Shown: piece by piece, positions 10,496 through 22,402 of the stretch | Layout of the letters: each line of letters begins with the position of its first letter | Position numbering within the stretch: position 1 is the first letter of the stretch | Assembly: GCA_019918135.1 (NCBI GenBank) | Contig: WBZZ01005655.1 | Location: 88,501 to 152,500 of the forward strand | DNA from: Paulinella micropora | Lineage: Eukaryota > Cercozoa > Imbricatea > Euglyphida > Paulinellidae | Direction of reading: 5' to 3' | DNA: 64,000 nt | Made by a program: the position numbers and the translations under genes | Notes under the pieces: generated by a model | Told to the model about the DNA's origin: nothing | Database searches by the model: none | What the model saw: the letters and a program-made list of their open reading frames with translations, nothing else

Positions 10496-10763
10496 GGACA
10501 CCGTGATAGCCCAGTGGTCAAGTTCTACCATCTGGGCCCTGTCGCCAGTTCGATTCCCGTCGGTGCCACCAGTATTTTCATTGAACATACCGGTCTATTT
10601 CTGGACCAGTATTTTCATTGAACATACCGGCCCGTCTGGAAGTGTTGGAACTGCCCTTGCGGGGGTGTCATTAGAGCTTATCGTCAATTCTTCGTACTCC
10701 CCTCACGGGTGAGACGATGGAGGCGCATGTGCAGAAATGCATCAGCCATTGACAGAGAAGCAC

Positions 10764-10764
<1 letters not shown>
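10496..10764 (+). mobile_element. SINE-1 copy 3
   Basis: Complete, two 36-nt units. A long (ATT)n tail runs to about 10825. Confidence 0.9.
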
Positions 10765-10825
<61 letters not shown>

Positions 10826-10826
<1 letters not shown>

Positions 10827-11232
10827 AGCCCAATGGCCTCAAGGCGTTAAACTGTGACGACAACTCATAACCCTTTGGTGGTAGATGCTGGGGAGGAGGG
10901 TCGTTGCGCGCGTAAAAGATCTTAAACTCCGCATATGCTGGTTGATAGCCCAGGACCCAGCAGACACCAGATTGTTATGGGTGGGGTTTCGAGGCAGCTC
11001 TAGCAACCGCGCTTGGTGTATGCACTTGCACATTCGGTGACGTCTTGCAAGAGGTTGCTGGGACTGCGGAATAACCTCGGCTTAGTGCAGTCTTGCCCTC
11101 AGGAGCTCCATCGGTGGCCCCGATCATCAGGCGAGAGACTGACACGGGGGGGTGGAGGACCTCGAACAAGGGTATTGGAGGCTTATGTCCGTTGAGGATA
11201 TGCCATTAGCTGCATCAGTACGCCTCAGATAT

Positions 11233-11234
<2 letters not shown>
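10826..11234 (+). mobile_element. ATT-tailed retroelement fragment, probably the 3' end of a further LINE (LINE-D)
   Basis: About 400 nt of otherwise unique sequence between ATT arrays. Its last 60 nt have the family-type ending: GGAGGCTTATGTCC, an inverted GGATAT that can pair with ATGTCC, then a short run into (ATT)n. I see no recognisable protein in it. Confidence 0.55.
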
Positions 11235-11270
<36 letters not shown>

Positions 11271-11538
11271 GGACACCGTGATAGCCCAGTGGTCAAGTTC
11301 TACCATCTGAGCCCTGTCGCCAGTTCGATTCCCGTCGGTGCCACCAGTATTTTCATTGAACATACCGGTCTATTTCTGGACCAGTATTTTCATTGAACAT
11401 ACCGGCCCGTCTGGAAGTGTTGGAACTGCCCTTGCGGGGGTGTCATTAGAGCTTATCGTCAATTCTTCGTACTCCCCTCACGGGTGAGACGATGGAGGCG
11501 CATGTGCAGAAATGCATCAGCCATTGACAGAGAGGCAC

Positions 11539-11539
<1 letters not shown>
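11271..11539 (+). mobile_element. SINE-1 copy 4
   Basis: Complete, two units. Confidence 0.9.
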
Positions 11540-11596
<57 letters not shown>

Positions 11597-11597
11597 T

Positions 11598-11829
11598 GGA
11601 CACCGTGATAGCCCAGTGGTCAAGTTCTACCATCTGGGCCCTGTCGCCAGTTCGATTCCCGTCGGTGCCACCAGTATTTTCATTGAACATACCGGTCCGT
11701 CTGGAAGTGTTGGAACTGCCCGTGCGGGGGTGTCATTAGAGCCTATCGTCAATTCTTCGTACTCCCCTCACGGGTGAGACGATGGAGGCGCATGTGCAGA
11801 AATGCATCAGCCATTGACAGAGAAGCACT
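11598..11829 (+). mobile_element. SINE-1 copy 5
   Basis: Complete single-unit form (232 nt) with the AGCCTATCG body variant. Confidence 0.9.
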
Positions 11830-11860
11830 ATTATTATTATAATAATTATTATTATTATTA

Positions 11861-13084
11861 TCCCTGAAAGGTGTTGGTCAAGGGGGTGGGGGGTTTGGGG
11901 GGGGGGGGGGGAATGAAAATTGTGTACCCCACCCCCCACCCCCACCATTTCGGCACCCTGTCGGAATAAATCATGGTTTGTGGGAACGAGGAGGGGTTCG
12001 GAGCTCATATTTGCAGGGTGGCTAGCCCCAGACTCGATCTTGATGCTGCTGCAATTTTTTTGGAATTCACGCAAATATTTGCGTTAGGGAGTGTCCTGAA
12101 TGCGAAAATTCCTTGTTTTTTTGGCCTTTTTTTTGCACCCTCGTCGGAATAAATCATATTGGCAGGGTGGTTAGCAGCAGACTCGATCTAATAATTTTTT
12201 TGGAATTCACGCAAGTATTTGCGTTAGGGGAGTGTCTTGAATGCCAAAGTTCCTTGTTTTTTGGGCCTTTTTTTGCACCCCCCATCGGAATAAATCACGG
12301 TTTGTGTGAACCAGGAGGACTTGCGAGCTCATATTGGCAGGGTGGTTAGCAGCAGACTCGATGTTGATGCTGGTATAATTTTTTTGGAATTCACGCAAAT
12401 ATTTGCGTCAGGGGAGTGTCCTGAATGCCGAATTTCCTTGTTTTGTAGCCGCACTTGCAGGTGCCTCCGGCAATTGAACGTACCCTGTCGACGGGGCAGG
12501 GGGGTCCGGGGGGCCCTCCCCCCGGGAACCCCAGCCCTGTGATTGTACGTACCCGATCAAGTCGCGGGTGGCACCCACACCTGAAATTGAGGTTTTTTGC
12601 CACCAGGTGCCCTTTGCGGCACCTCCGGCACTTCAACGTACCCTGTCGAAGGGAAAGGGGGGGTCCAGGGGACTCTCCCCCCGGGAACCCCAGCCCTGTG
12701 ATTGTACGTACCTGTTCTGGTCGCGGGTGGCACCCACTCCTGAAAATTGAGGTTTTTTGCCACCACGCGCCCTTTGGGGCACCTCCAATTTTTTAACGTA
12801 CCCTGTCGAAGGGAAAGGGGGGGTCCGGGGGAGCCCTGCGCTTGTATGTACCCGTTCTGGTCGCGGGTGGCACCCACACCTTAAATTGAGGTTTTTTGCC
12901 ACCAGGCGCCCTTTGCGGCACCTTCGGGAATTCAACGTACCCTGTCGAAGGGAAAAGGGGCGGGAGGGGGGGGGGTGGGGGGGGTCCGGGGGGCCCTCCA
13001 AAAAGTGATAAGAAGTGGGGCTGGCGGGGTTTGGTGCGCGAAGCGCACCGCAAACCATCCTTTCAGGTGTTGGCGCAGCCCCTA

Positions 13085-13085
<1 letters not shown>
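11861..13085 (+). mobile_element. HEL-X copy 1, putative non-autonomous Helitron-like element
   Basis: 1,225 nt, non-coding. It starts TCCCTGAAAGGTGTTGG after a host A and ends GGCGCAGCCCCTAG before a host T. A perfect 7-bp hairpin (GGTGCGC, loop GAA, GCGCACC) lies at 13033-13049, 36 nt before the end. CCTGAAAGG at the start recurs inverted as CCTTTCAGG near the end. Inside are tandem ~190-nt units carrying the palindrome ACGCAAATATTTGCGT, then GTCGAC-centred G/C-rich units. TC at 5', CTRR at 3', a 3' hairpin and A^T insertion are Helitron hallmarks; the 36-nt hairpin spacing is longer than usual. There is no Rep/helicase, so it would depend on an autonomous partner. Confidence 0.6.
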
Positions 13086-13127
<42 letters not shown>

Positions 13128-13128
<1 letters not shown>

Positions 13129-14385
13129 CCCTGAAAGGTGTTGGAGAAGGGGATGGGGCTTTGGGGCGAGGGGAAAAATGAAAATTTTGTACCCCACCCC
13201 CCCCCCCCCACCCCCACCATTTCCACACCACTGTTGGAATAAATCATGGTTTGTCGGAACGAGGAGGAGTTCGGAGCTCATATTTGCAGGGTGGCTAGCC
13301 CCAGACTCGATCTTGGTGCTGATATGATTTTTGTGGAATTCACGCAAATATTTGCGTTAGGGCAGTGTCCTGAATGCTAAAATTCCTTCTTTTTCGCACC
13401 CCAAGCGGAATAAATCATAGTTTGTGTGAACCAGGAGGAGTTGCGAGCTCATATTGACAGGGTGGCTAGCCCCAGACTCGATTTTGATGCTGGTGCAATT
13501 TTTTTTGGAATTCACGCAAATATTTGCGTTAGGGGAGTGTCCTGAATGCCAAAATTCCTTGTTTTTTTGGCCTATTTTCTGCACCCTCGTCGGAATAAAT
13601 CATGGTTTGTGTGAACCAGGAGGAGTTGGAAGCTCATATTGACAGGGTGGCTAGCCCCAGACTCGATGTTCATGCTGATATAGTTTTTTAGGAATTCACG
13701 CAAATATTTTCGTTATGGAGTGTCCTGAATGCCAAAGTTCCTTGTTTTTTGGGAGTAATTGCCGGTACCTCGGGCAATTGAACGTACCCTGTCGACGGGG
13801 CAGGGGGGGGGTCCGAGGGGCCCTCCCCCCCGCAACCCAAGCCCTGCAATTGCACGTACCCGTTTTGGTCGCGGGTGGCACCCAAACCAGAAAATTCAAG
13901 TCTTTTCGCCACCAGGCGCCGTTTGCGCACACCAGAGGGATTTAGCGGCTGATATTTGGTTATCTGACACTTCTTGATGAGCTCTCTTCGAAAATATATT
14001 AAATGTTGCGCCGGGTGGCATACAAACCGGAAAATTGAGGTTTTGCCACCAGGCGCCGTTTGCGCACATCAGAGGGAGTTTGAGGCTGATGTTTTGTGTA
14101 CCAAACACCTCTCGGTGCGCTCTCTTCGGAGATCCAAAAGTTTTGGTGCCGGATGGCACAAAAATCAGAGATGTCAGGTTTTTGTGCCACAAGGGCTTAC
14201 ACTTGCGTTCTTCTGGTACCTCCGGGCATTGAACGTACCCTGTCGACGGGGAAGGGGGGGTCAGGGGGGCACTCCCCCCGGGAACCCCAGCCCGCGTACC
14301 TTCTGCCATTGAGGTCTGTCGACCAAGGAAAGGGGGCCCGGGGGGGCCTCGCCCCGGGAACCTAGCCCCGCATTTGTACGTACCT
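13128..14385 (+). mobile_element. HEL-X copy 2 (3' end missing)
   Basis: It starts A^TCCCTGAAAGG after a 42-nt ATT array. It has three palindrome-bearing units and several G/C-rich units. The 3' hairpin and CTAG end are replaced near 14385 by LINE-A-like tail sequence. Confidence 0.6.
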
Positions 14386-14477
14386 GATACGCCAAAATGA
14401 ATGGCTGAGAATGTTCCAAGGCTCCAAAGTTGTGCCAGAAGAGTTGAGAGGCAGGTCCTGGACATGTGTCTCCATAT

Positions 14478-14527
14478 AGGCTTCTTCAGACTATGACATC
14501 AGATCCAGGTCCTGGACATGTGCCTCC

Positions 14528-14529
<2 letters not shown>
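14478..14529 (-). mobile_element. LINE-A tail-only copy (52 nt) 1
   Basis: Exactly the last 52 nt of LINE-A, from ATGGAGGCAC to AAGCCT, with a few substitutions. A second partial copy of the same tail lies at about 14445-14475. Confidence 0.8.
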
Positions 14530-14558
<29 letters not shown>

Positions 14559-14562
14559 TAAT

Positions 14563-14765
14563 AGTGCTTCTCTGTCAATGGCTGATGCATTTCTGCACAT
14601 GCGCCTCCATCGTCTCACCCCGTGAGGGGAGTACGAAGAATTGACGATAGGCTCTAATGACACCCCCGCAAGGGCAGTTCCAACACTTCCAGACGGACCG
14701 GTATGTTCAATGAAAATACTGGTGGCACCGACGGGAATCGAACTGGCGACAGGGCCCAGATGGTA
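14563..14765 (-). mobile_element. SINE-1 copy 6 (5' truncated)
   Basis: Single unit. It stops inside the tRNA head at CAGATGGTA, so the A box is lost while the B box is present. Confidence 0.85.
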
Positions 14766-14798
<33 letters not shown>

Positions 14799-14799
<1 letters not shown>

Positions 14800-14985
14800 T
14801 GTATGTATGTATGTATCGTCTGCCAATTGCTGAGCCAAAAGGCCATGTGCATCCAGTCCTCCATTCCATAAGGAAAGTCTCCACACCAATCGGTGGAATA
14901 AAGGAAGTGACGGCATAGAACATTACTCTAGGAGCTTTATACCAATCAGCCCGTTGAAAAGGACCAATGGCCTATGTACTCCCTA
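14799..14985 (-). mobile_element. S3 short retroposon copy 1
   Basis: Family of about 175-190 nt. The sense strand begins TAGGGAGTACATAGGCC, contains ATGGAGGACTGGATGCACATGG followed by a GGCC/GGCT hairpin, and ends in ACACT or ACGATACATACAT before (ATT)n. No clear A and B box pair was seen, so it may be a LINE 3' fragment rather than a polymerase III SINE. This copy has the ATAC-extended tail. Confidence 0.8.
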
Positions 14986-15009
14986 AATAATAATAATAAT
15001 AATAATAAT

Positions 15010-15241
15010 AGTGCTTCTCTGTCAATGGCTGATGCATTTCTGCACATGCGCCTCCATCGTCTCACCCGTGAGGGGAGTACGAAGAATTGACGATAAGCTC
15101 TAATGACACCCCCGCAAGGGCAGTTCCAACACTTCCAGACGGACCGGTATGTTCAATGAAAATACTGGTGGCACCGACGGGAATCGAACTGGCGACAGGG
15201 CCCAGATGGTAGAACTTGACCACTGGGCTATCACGGTGTCC
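15010..15241 (-). mobile_element. SINE-1 copy 7
   Basis: Complete, single unit. Confidence 0.9.
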
Positions 15242-15275
<34 letters not shown>

Positions 15276-15278
15276 TAA

Positions 15279-15467
15279 TATGCATGTATGTATGTATCGT
15301 CTGCCAATTGCTGAGCCAAAAGGCCATGTGCATCCAGTCCTCCATTCCATAAGGAAAGTCTCCACACCAATCGGTGGAATAAAGGAAGTGACGGCATAGA
15401 ACATTTCTCTTGGAGCTTTATACCAATCAGTCCATGGAAAGGGACCGATGGCCTTTGTACTCCCTAA
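15279..15467 (-). mobile_element. S3 copy 2
   Basis: Full length with an ATAC-extended 3' end. Confidence 0.8.
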
Positions 15468-15500
15468 ATAAAATAATAATAATAATAATAATAATAATAA

Positions 15501-16758
15501 TCCCTGAAAGGTGTTGGAGAAGGGGTGGGGGGTTTGGGGCGAGGCGGAAAATGCAAATTTGTGTACCCCCCCCCCCCCCTTGGGGCAAATCGGCACCCCT
15601 GTCGGAATAAATCATGGTTTGTGGGAACCAGGAGGAGTTGGGCGCTCATATTGGCAGGGTGGCTAGCCCCAGGCTCGATGTTGATGCTGGTATAATTTTT
15701 TTGAAATTCACGCAAATATTTGCGTTAGGAGTGTCCTGAATGCCAAATTTCCTTGTTTTTCCGCACCCCTATCGGAATAAATCATGGTTTGTGAGAACCA
15801 GGAGGAGTTGGGAGCTCATATTTGCAGGGTGGCTAGCCCCAGACTCGATCTTGATGCTGGTGCAATTTTTTTTGGAATTCACGCAAATGTTTGCGTTAGG
15901 GGAGTGTCCTGAATGCCAAAGTTCCTTGTTTTTTTTAGCCTATTTTCTGCTCTCCCATCGGAATAAATCATGGTTTGTGGGAACCTGGGGAGTTGGGAGC
16001 TCATATTGGCAGGGTGGTTAGCAGCAGACTCGATGTTGTTGCTCATATAGTTTTTAGGAATTCACGCAAATATTTTCGTTAGGGGAATGTCTAAATACCA
16101 AATTTCCTTGTTTTGTAGCAGTTCTTGCCGGTGCCTCCGGCAATTGAAGGTACCCTGTCGACGGGCCAGGGGGGGTCCGGGGGGCCCTCCCCCCGGGAAC
16201 CCCAGGCCGACAATTGTACGTACCCGTTTATTCGCGGGTGGCACGCACACCAGAAAATTGAGGTCTTGTGCCACCAGCCGCCGTTTGCGCACACCAGAGG
16301 GAGTTAGCGGCTGATGTTTGGTGTATCTGACTTTTTTGATGAGCTCTCTTCGAAAACATAAAAAATTGTGGCGCGGGTGGCATGCACACCGGAAAAGTGA
16401 GGTTTTTGCGCCACCAGGCGCCGTTTGCGGTCACCAGAGGGAGTTTGAGGCTGATGTTTGGTGTACCCAACAGTGCGCTCTCTTCGGAGATAAAAAAGTT
16501 TTGGTGGCGGGTGGCACAAAAACCAGAGATTTTTAGGTTTTGTGCCACCAGAGCTTACACTTCCGTTCTGCTGGTACCTCCGGCAATTGAACGTACCCTG
16601 TCGACGGGAAAGGAGGGGACCGGGGGGCTCTCCCCCCGGGAACCCTAGCCCGGGGGGGAAGGGGTGTGTGTGTGTGTGTGTTTGGAAGGGGGGGGGGGGG
16701 GGGGGTGTGCGCGAAGCGCACCGCAAACCATCCTTTCAGGTGTTGGCGCAGCCCCTAA
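15501..16758 (+). mobile_element. HEL-X copy 3
   Basis: 1,258 nt with TC and CTAA ends and the GAA-loop hairpin. It has TAA repeats on its own sense strand at both sides, whereas copy 1 has ATT. A GT microsatellite lies near 16664-16681. The opposite array orientation argues against a self-templated tail. Confidence 0.62.
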
Positions 16759-16798
16759 TAATAATAATAATAATAATAATAATAGTAATAATAATAAT

Positions 16799-17030
16799 AG
16801 TGCTTCTCTGTCAATGGCTGATGCAAATCTGCACATGCGCATCCATCGTCTCACCCGTGAGGGGAGTACGAAGAATTGACGATAGGCTCTAATGACACCC
16901 TCGCAAGGGCAGTTCCAACACTTCCAGACGGACCGGTATGTTCAATGAAAATACTGGTGGCACCGACGGGAATCGAACTGGTGACAGGGCCCAGATGGTA
17001 GAACTTGACCACTGGGCTATCACGGTGTCC
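16799..17030 (-). mobile_element. SINE-1 copy 8
   Basis: Single unit. It has the loop variant GATT instead of GAAA in the 3' hairpin. Confidence 0.9.
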
Positions 17031-17086
<56 letters not shown>

Positions 17087-17087
<1 letters not shown>

Positions 17088-17323
17088 GTGCTTCTCTGTC
17101 AATGGCTGATGCATTTCTGCACATGCGCCTCCATCGTCTCACCCGTGAGGGGAGTACGAAGAATTGACGATAAGCTCTAATGACACCCCCGCAAGGGCAG
17201 TTCCAACACTTCCAGACGGGCCGGTATGTTCAATGAAAATACTGGTCCAGAAATAGACCGGTATGTTCAATGAAAATACTGGTCCAGAAATAGACCGGTA
17301 TGTTCAATGAAAATACTGGTGGC
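17087..17323 (-). mobile_element. SINE-1 copy 9 (headless, three units)
   Basis: The only copy with three 36-nt units. Its 5' end is at the GCCACCA of the tRNA-like head, so the promoter boxes are absent. Confidence 0.88.
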
Positions 17324-17380
<57 letters not shown>

Positions 17381-17381
<1 letters not shown>

Positions 17382-17553
17382 GTGTATCTCCTGCCAATTG
17401 CTGAGCCAAAAGGCCGTGTGCATCCAGTCCTCCATTCCATAAGGAAAGTCTCCACACCAATCGGTGGAATAAAGGAAGTGACGGCATAGAACATTACTCT
17501 AGGAGCTTTATACCAATCAGCCCATGGAAAGGACCGATGGCCTATGTACTCCC

Positions 17554-17555
<2 letters not shown>
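17381..17555 (-). mobile_element. S3 copy 3
   Basis: Full length, 175 nt, ending ACACT(ATT)n on the sense strand. Confidence 0.8.
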
Positions 17556-17605
<50 letters not shown>

Positions 17606-17606
<1 letters not shown>

Positions 17607-19372
17607 GAGTTATCAGTCAATCGGCCTTTGATCCTGTCGGACATGTGCCTCCATTGGTCTCACGGGGCCGTTCGATGGCGCGGCTCCGCTCCAAAGATTC
17701 GACTGGCGGTGCAATGTGTGAGTGAGTGTGCTGTGCATGTGCAAGTGTATGCGGGTGCAAGGGTTGAGAGGGGTTATCTGCCGGGAAGAAGTCGGCGACG
17801 CTGCGCTGACCTCCACCTACAACAGATCTAGCCAAACACTCCACCTGTCTAGGCCGCCCCCTCCTCCTCCTACCCGCCCCCTGCTCGACCGTGAGGTCGA
17901 TCACCTCCTCCTCCTCCTCTGCCCCCTCAGCCTCCCTGACCTGCGCCCCCATATCCTCCCACTCCCCCAGATGGTGGCAACAAACCTCCCTAACTCCACC
18001 TCAACCTCCTCTGGGATAGGGGTAAACATAACCCCAAGCATGGCCGCCATCTTCTCCTCCTCCCCCTTAAGCCACTCCTCCTTGAATAGCCTCACCTCCT
18101 CCTCCGCTGCCCGCAACTCCCTTTGATAGAGCCCCCGTCTATTCAGCATGAGGGGCTGCTGGGCTTGCGCCTCATCCATAATGAACAGCGCATCACGAGA
18201 GCTTGCAAACGCAGGGCAATGCAGCAGAAAGTGACGTAACGACTCGTTAACCTCAACGCCACACAGGGCGAAGCAGCTGGAGCAGTCCGGCGAGCATGAG
18301 CCTAATTTGGATCGGTAGAGACGAAGGCGATTGTTGCAGCTTAACAATCGCCTCCTGATAAGGTTGTGACTTCCCCCCTCCAGCGCCCGCCAACGTGGAA
18401 AAGCAGAGTGGGAGGATATCTGGCTAAGCAGCACCCTAAGCCCATCAGTGGGGTTCGTTGGCCGCTTCCAACCAGCTACCTCCTGCCGGACAGACCACTG
18501 CTTTACCACCTCGTTCCAGTTCGCCAGGGCGTTTGCCAGTCCTTATCGTCTACCGTGCCATCTTCGTTCACAACAAGCCCTCTCGGAGCCTGTGATCTGA
18601 TAAGATCAAACTTTCCGCGTCTTCCTTCCATTTGCATCGACCCGTGCTATAGAGCGTTAACACGTAGCGCCCTAGCAACTTAAGCCCTTGGCAAGGATAC
18701 TAAAGCTCGGCGTGCGACCTAAACCCCTGGTGATGTGGCCGCTAGCGCGCGCGCCGACACCCAAAATGACCCGCAAAGGAGCTGCTAGAGCGCCCTCCAG
18801 CTTACCCAGCTGGCTGGTAGATCCCAAAAAGCCGATGCGTAGAGCAACTTTGCGCCGACCATTTGCTGCCAATTCATCAGCCGAAGACGCGCTGGAACTT
18901 CGTGGGCAATCCAGAGGGGGTAGTAGGCCGCCGTTCCTGCTACGGTGACTTCCGTCGCTCGTTTCGCTTGCGGTTTATCGGAGAGGGTGTCCGTCAGCAG
19001 AACTCCCAGGTATTTGTATTGGTCGGTGACGTTTAGGACCTTCCCCCGGAACAGTATGCACGGTGGAGACTTTTTGGACTAGGCGTGCCTGTAGATCGGC
19101 ATGACTTCTGTTTTGCCAGGCTTCAGGTTGATTTTGAGCCGATAGTCCTCTACGAATTCCGCCACGACATTCACCATTTGCTGTACTTCCGTGACACTAT
19201 GCGCAATATCCGCCACGTCATCGGCGTAAAGCAAGGTCCGTACGTCTTCAATGCGGTTGAGGTCCTCGATCTGTAGCTCTTTCGCGATGGGGACCGTTAA
19301 CTCATCCATGAAGACGTTGAACAGCGACGGTGACAACGGCGACCCTTGCTGAACTCCCATCTCTTCCAGCAC
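17606..19372 (-). mobile_element. LINE-C: 5'-truncated copy of the LINE-B family
   Basis: About 1.8 kb. It includes the end of the RT domain (LLYADDVADIAHS near 19195), the RNA-binding zinc region (ELSCNNRLRLYRSKLG and CFALCGVEVNESLRHFLLHC near 18250) and the LINE-B 3' tail. It is broken by a deletion between about 18672 and 18640 and by frameshifts. It keeps 8 nt (CTTTAGTA type) that LINE-B lacks, which helps to infer the LINE-B frameshift. At its truncated 5' end it abuts three telomere-like TTAGGG units. Confidence 0.88.
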
Positions 19373-19375
19373 CAC
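17617..19375 (-). pseudogene. LINE-C RT/zinc-finger ORF remnant
   Basis: Separate open pieces at 19079-19375, 18672-18872 and 17901-18509 encode consecutive parts of the LINE-B type polyprotein in different frames. The catalytic YADD is present, but motif A and the endonuclease are absent. Confidence 0.8.
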
Positions 19376-19382
19376 AATTGAA

Positions 19383-19399
19383 GTTAGGGTTAGGGTTAG

Positions 19400-19402
<3 letters not shown>
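19383..19402 (+). repeat. telomere-like TTAGGG short tract
   Basis: Two full GTTAGG-type repeats and a partial one at the junction between truncated LINE-C and an AAT array. Confidence 0.6.
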
Positions 19403-19446
<44 letters not shown>

Positions 19447-19448
<2 letters not shown>

Positions 19449-20067
19449 TATATATTGACCTGTCATGGCTGAGCCCGAGGGCCATGCGTGGCCTCGACCC
19501 AACAGGGACTACAGTGAGTATGTTGGGGAGGGAAGAGTGACTCTAACCATCCTGCATAGAAGGCCCCAAAAGGAAGTCCCTACTACCCGCACAGTGTCGG
19601 GTACCTTGCAGGAAATCAACTACAAATGATTGATCTTCCCCGCGTGAGAGCTCCACGAGACTGGGTAGGTCCCGCATGGAGGTACTCACAGGGGTAGCAG
19701 ACATTTCATGCGGTCTGCCAGCGCATGAGGACGTTTTGTGGTAAGTATCTGGGACGCCTCGAAACCCGTCACCACCCCAAGATCGCGGAATGTAAATACC
19801 CCTTTGATCCCACGTGGTGTATGTCTTATAAAAAACAACACAACGACATGGCCTCGGAACCAACACAACAACATAGCCTCGGAACCCACATCGACATAGC
19901 CTCGGAACCCACACAACAGAGCCTCGGAACCAACACAACAACATAGCCTCGGAACCAACACAACAACATAGCCTCGGAGCCAACACAACGACATAGCCTC
20001 GAAACCAGTGGGAAGAGGCCCAACCACCTCCTCTTCCCGTGGGGTGCCATACTGTGCACCCCTCCAT
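19447..20067 (-). mobile_element. S5 composite retroposon copy 1
   Basis: About 620 nt. The sense strand starts GGAGGGGTGCACAGTATGG and shares about 60 nt at this end with the 5' end of LINE-A. It then holds a 24-nt minisatellite (CGAGGCTATGTTGTTGTGTT type, about 6-7 units at 19846-20005). It ends in the family-type tail: CATGGC hairpin with GCCATG, then GATCAATATAT(ATT)n. The long frames reading repeated GSEAM are a by-product of the 24-nt period. This copy lacks part of the GGAGGCGC box. Confidence 0.78.
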
Positions 20068-20079
20068 AATAATAATAAT

Positions 20080-20345
20080 AGTGCTTCTCTGTCAATGGCT
20101 GATGCATTTCTGCACATGCGCCTCCATCGTCTCACCCGTGAGGGGAGTACGAAGAATTGACGATAGGCTCTAATGACACCCCCGCAAGGGCAGTTCCAAC
20201 ACTTCCAGACGGACCGGTATGTTCAATGAAAATACTGGTCCGGACGGACCGTATGTTCAATGAAAATACTGGTGGCACCGACGGGAATCGAACTGGCGAC
20301 AGGGCCCAGATGGTAGAACTTGACCACTGGGCTATCACGGTGTCC
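20080..20345 (-). mobile_element. SINE-1 copy 10
   Basis: Complete; two units with the GGACGG-type spacer. Confidence 0.9.
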
Positions 20346-20381
20346 AATAATAATAATAATAATAATAATAATAATTATAAT

Positions 20382-20613
20382 AGTGCTTCTCTGTCAATGG
20401 CTGATGCAAATCTGCACATGCGCCTCCATCGTCTCACCCGTGAGGGGAGTACGAAGAATTGACGATAGGCTCTAATGACACCCCCGCACGGGCAGTTCCA
20501 ACACTTCCAGACGGACCGGTATGTTCAATGAAAATACTGGTGGCACCGACGGGAATCGAACTGGCGACAGGACCCAGATGGTAGAACTTGACCACTGGGC
20601 TATCACGGTGTCC
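20382..20613 (-). mobile_element. SINE-1 copy 11
   Basis: Complete, single unit, GATT loop variant. Confidence 0.9.
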
Positions 20614-20639
20614 ATAATAATAATAATAATAATGATAAT

Positions 20640-20871
20640 AGTGCTTCTCTGTCAATGGCTGATGCAAATCTGCACATGCGCCTCCATCGTCTCACCCGTG
20701 AGGGGAGTACCAAGAATTGACGATAGGCTCTAATGACACCCCCGCAAGGGCAGTTCCAACACTTCCAGACGGACCGGTATGTTCAATGAAAATACTGGTG
20801 GCACCGACGGGAATCGAACTGGCGACAGGGCCCAGATGGTAGAACTTGACCACTGGGCTATCACGGTGTCC
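20640..20871 (-). mobile_element. SINE-1 copy 12
   Basis: Complete, single unit. Only about 25 nt of AAT separates it from copy 11. Confidence 0.9.
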
Positions 20872-20890
20872 ATAATAATGATAATAATAA

Positions 20891-21822
20891 CTAGGGGCTG
20901 CGCCAACACCTGAAAGGATGGTTTGCGGTGCGCTTAGCGCAACCACCCCCCCCCCCCCCCCCCTCGGGCTGGGGTTCCCGGGGGCAGGGCCCCCCGGACC
21001 TCCCCCTTTCCCGTCGACAGGGTACGTTCAATTGCCGGAGAGCGCCTGGTGGGACAAGACCTCAATTTTCTGGTGTGGGTGCCACCCGCGACCAAAACGG
21101 GTACGTACAATTGTCGGGCTGCGGTTCCCGGGGGGAGGGCCCCCGGATTCCCCTGCCCCGTCGACAGGGTACGTTCAATTGCCGGAGGCACCGGCAAGTA
21201 CTGCTAAAAAAAAGGAAATTTGGTATTCAGCACGCTCCCCTAGCGCAAATATTTGCGTGAATTCCAAAAAAATTAAGCCAGCATCAAGATCGAGTCTGCT
21301 GCTAACCACCCTGCCAATATGAGCTCCCAAATCCTCCTGGTTCACACAAACCATGATTTATTCCGATGGGAGAGCAGAAAATAGGCCAAAAAAACAAGGA
21401 ATTTTGGCGTTCAGGACACTCCCTAACGCAAATATTTGCGTGAACTCCAATGAAACTATATCAGCATCGCCATCGAGTCTGCGGCTAGTCACCCTGTCAA
21501 TATGAGCTCCCAACTCCTCCTGGTTCACACAAACCATGATTTATTCCGATTGGAGTGCAAAAAAAAACAAGGAAATTTGGCATTCAGGACACTGCCCTAA
21601 CGCAAAAATTTGCGTGAATTCGAAAAAATTTATATCAGCATCGAGATCGAGTCTGGGGCTAGCCACCCTGCCAATATGAGCTCCCAACTCCTCCTGATTC
21701 CCACAAACCATGATTTATTCCGACAGGGGTGCGGAAATGGAGGGTGGGGGGGGGGGGTACACAATTTTCATTTTCCCCCTCCCCCCAAACCCCCAACCCC
21801 CTTGACCAACACCTTTCAAGGA
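20891..21822 (-). mobile_element. HEL-X copy 4
   Basis: 932 nt, with A^TC and CTAG^T ends kept. The hairpin is degraded (TAA loop and one stem mismatch). It has three palindrome units and a shortened G/C-rich part. Confidence 0.6.
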
Positions 21823-21830
21823 TGATGATG

Positions 21831-21862
<32 letters not shown>

Positions 21863-21863
<1 letters not shown>

Positions 21864-22094
21864 GTGCTTCTCTGTCAATGGCTGATGCATTTCTGCACAT
21901 GCGCCTCCATCGTCTCACCCGTGAGGGGAGTACGAAGAATTGACGATAAGCTCTAATGACACCCCCGCAAGGGCAGTTCCAACACTTCCAGACAGACCGG
22001 TATGTTCAATGAAAATACTGGTGGCACCGACGGGAATCGAACTGGCGACAGGGCCCAGATGGTAGAACTTGACCACTGGGCTATCACGGTGTCC
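21863..22094 (-). mobile_element. SINE-1 copy 13
   Basis: Complete, single unit. Confidence 0.9.
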
Positions 22095-22127
22095 AATAAT
22101 AATAATAATAATAATAATAATTATAAT

Positions 22128-22368
22128 AGTGCTTCTCAGTCAATGGCGAATGCATTTCTGCACATGTGCCTCCATCGTCTCACCCGCGAGGGGAGTACGA
22201 AGATTTGACGATAGGCTCTACTGACACCCCCGCAAGGCAGCTCCAAGCCTTCCAGACAGACCAATACTTTCAAAGAAAATATCCTTTGAAAATACTGGCA
22301 CCGACGGGAATCGAAATGGCGACAGGTCCCAGATGGTAGACCTTAACCACTGGGCTATCGCGGTGCCA
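22128..22368 (-). mobile_element. SINE-2 copy A (divergent tRNA-SINE)
   Basis: The head is GGCACCGCGATAGCC with GGTTAAGGTCTACC, so the acceptor stem pairs better with CGGTGCC than in SINE-1. After the head come TATTTTCAAAGGATATTTTC and a related body and tail (CATTCGCCATTGACTGAGAAGCACT). It appears to be an older or parallel lineage of SINE-1. Confidence 0.87.
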
Positions 22369-22402
22369 CTAATGATAATACTAATAATAATAATAATAAT
22401 AA

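Noticed and set aside
11861-14385. Proline/glycine-rich frames in HEL-X as proteins
   Set aside because: They follow G- and C-runs, occur on both strands, and their lengths vary between copies.
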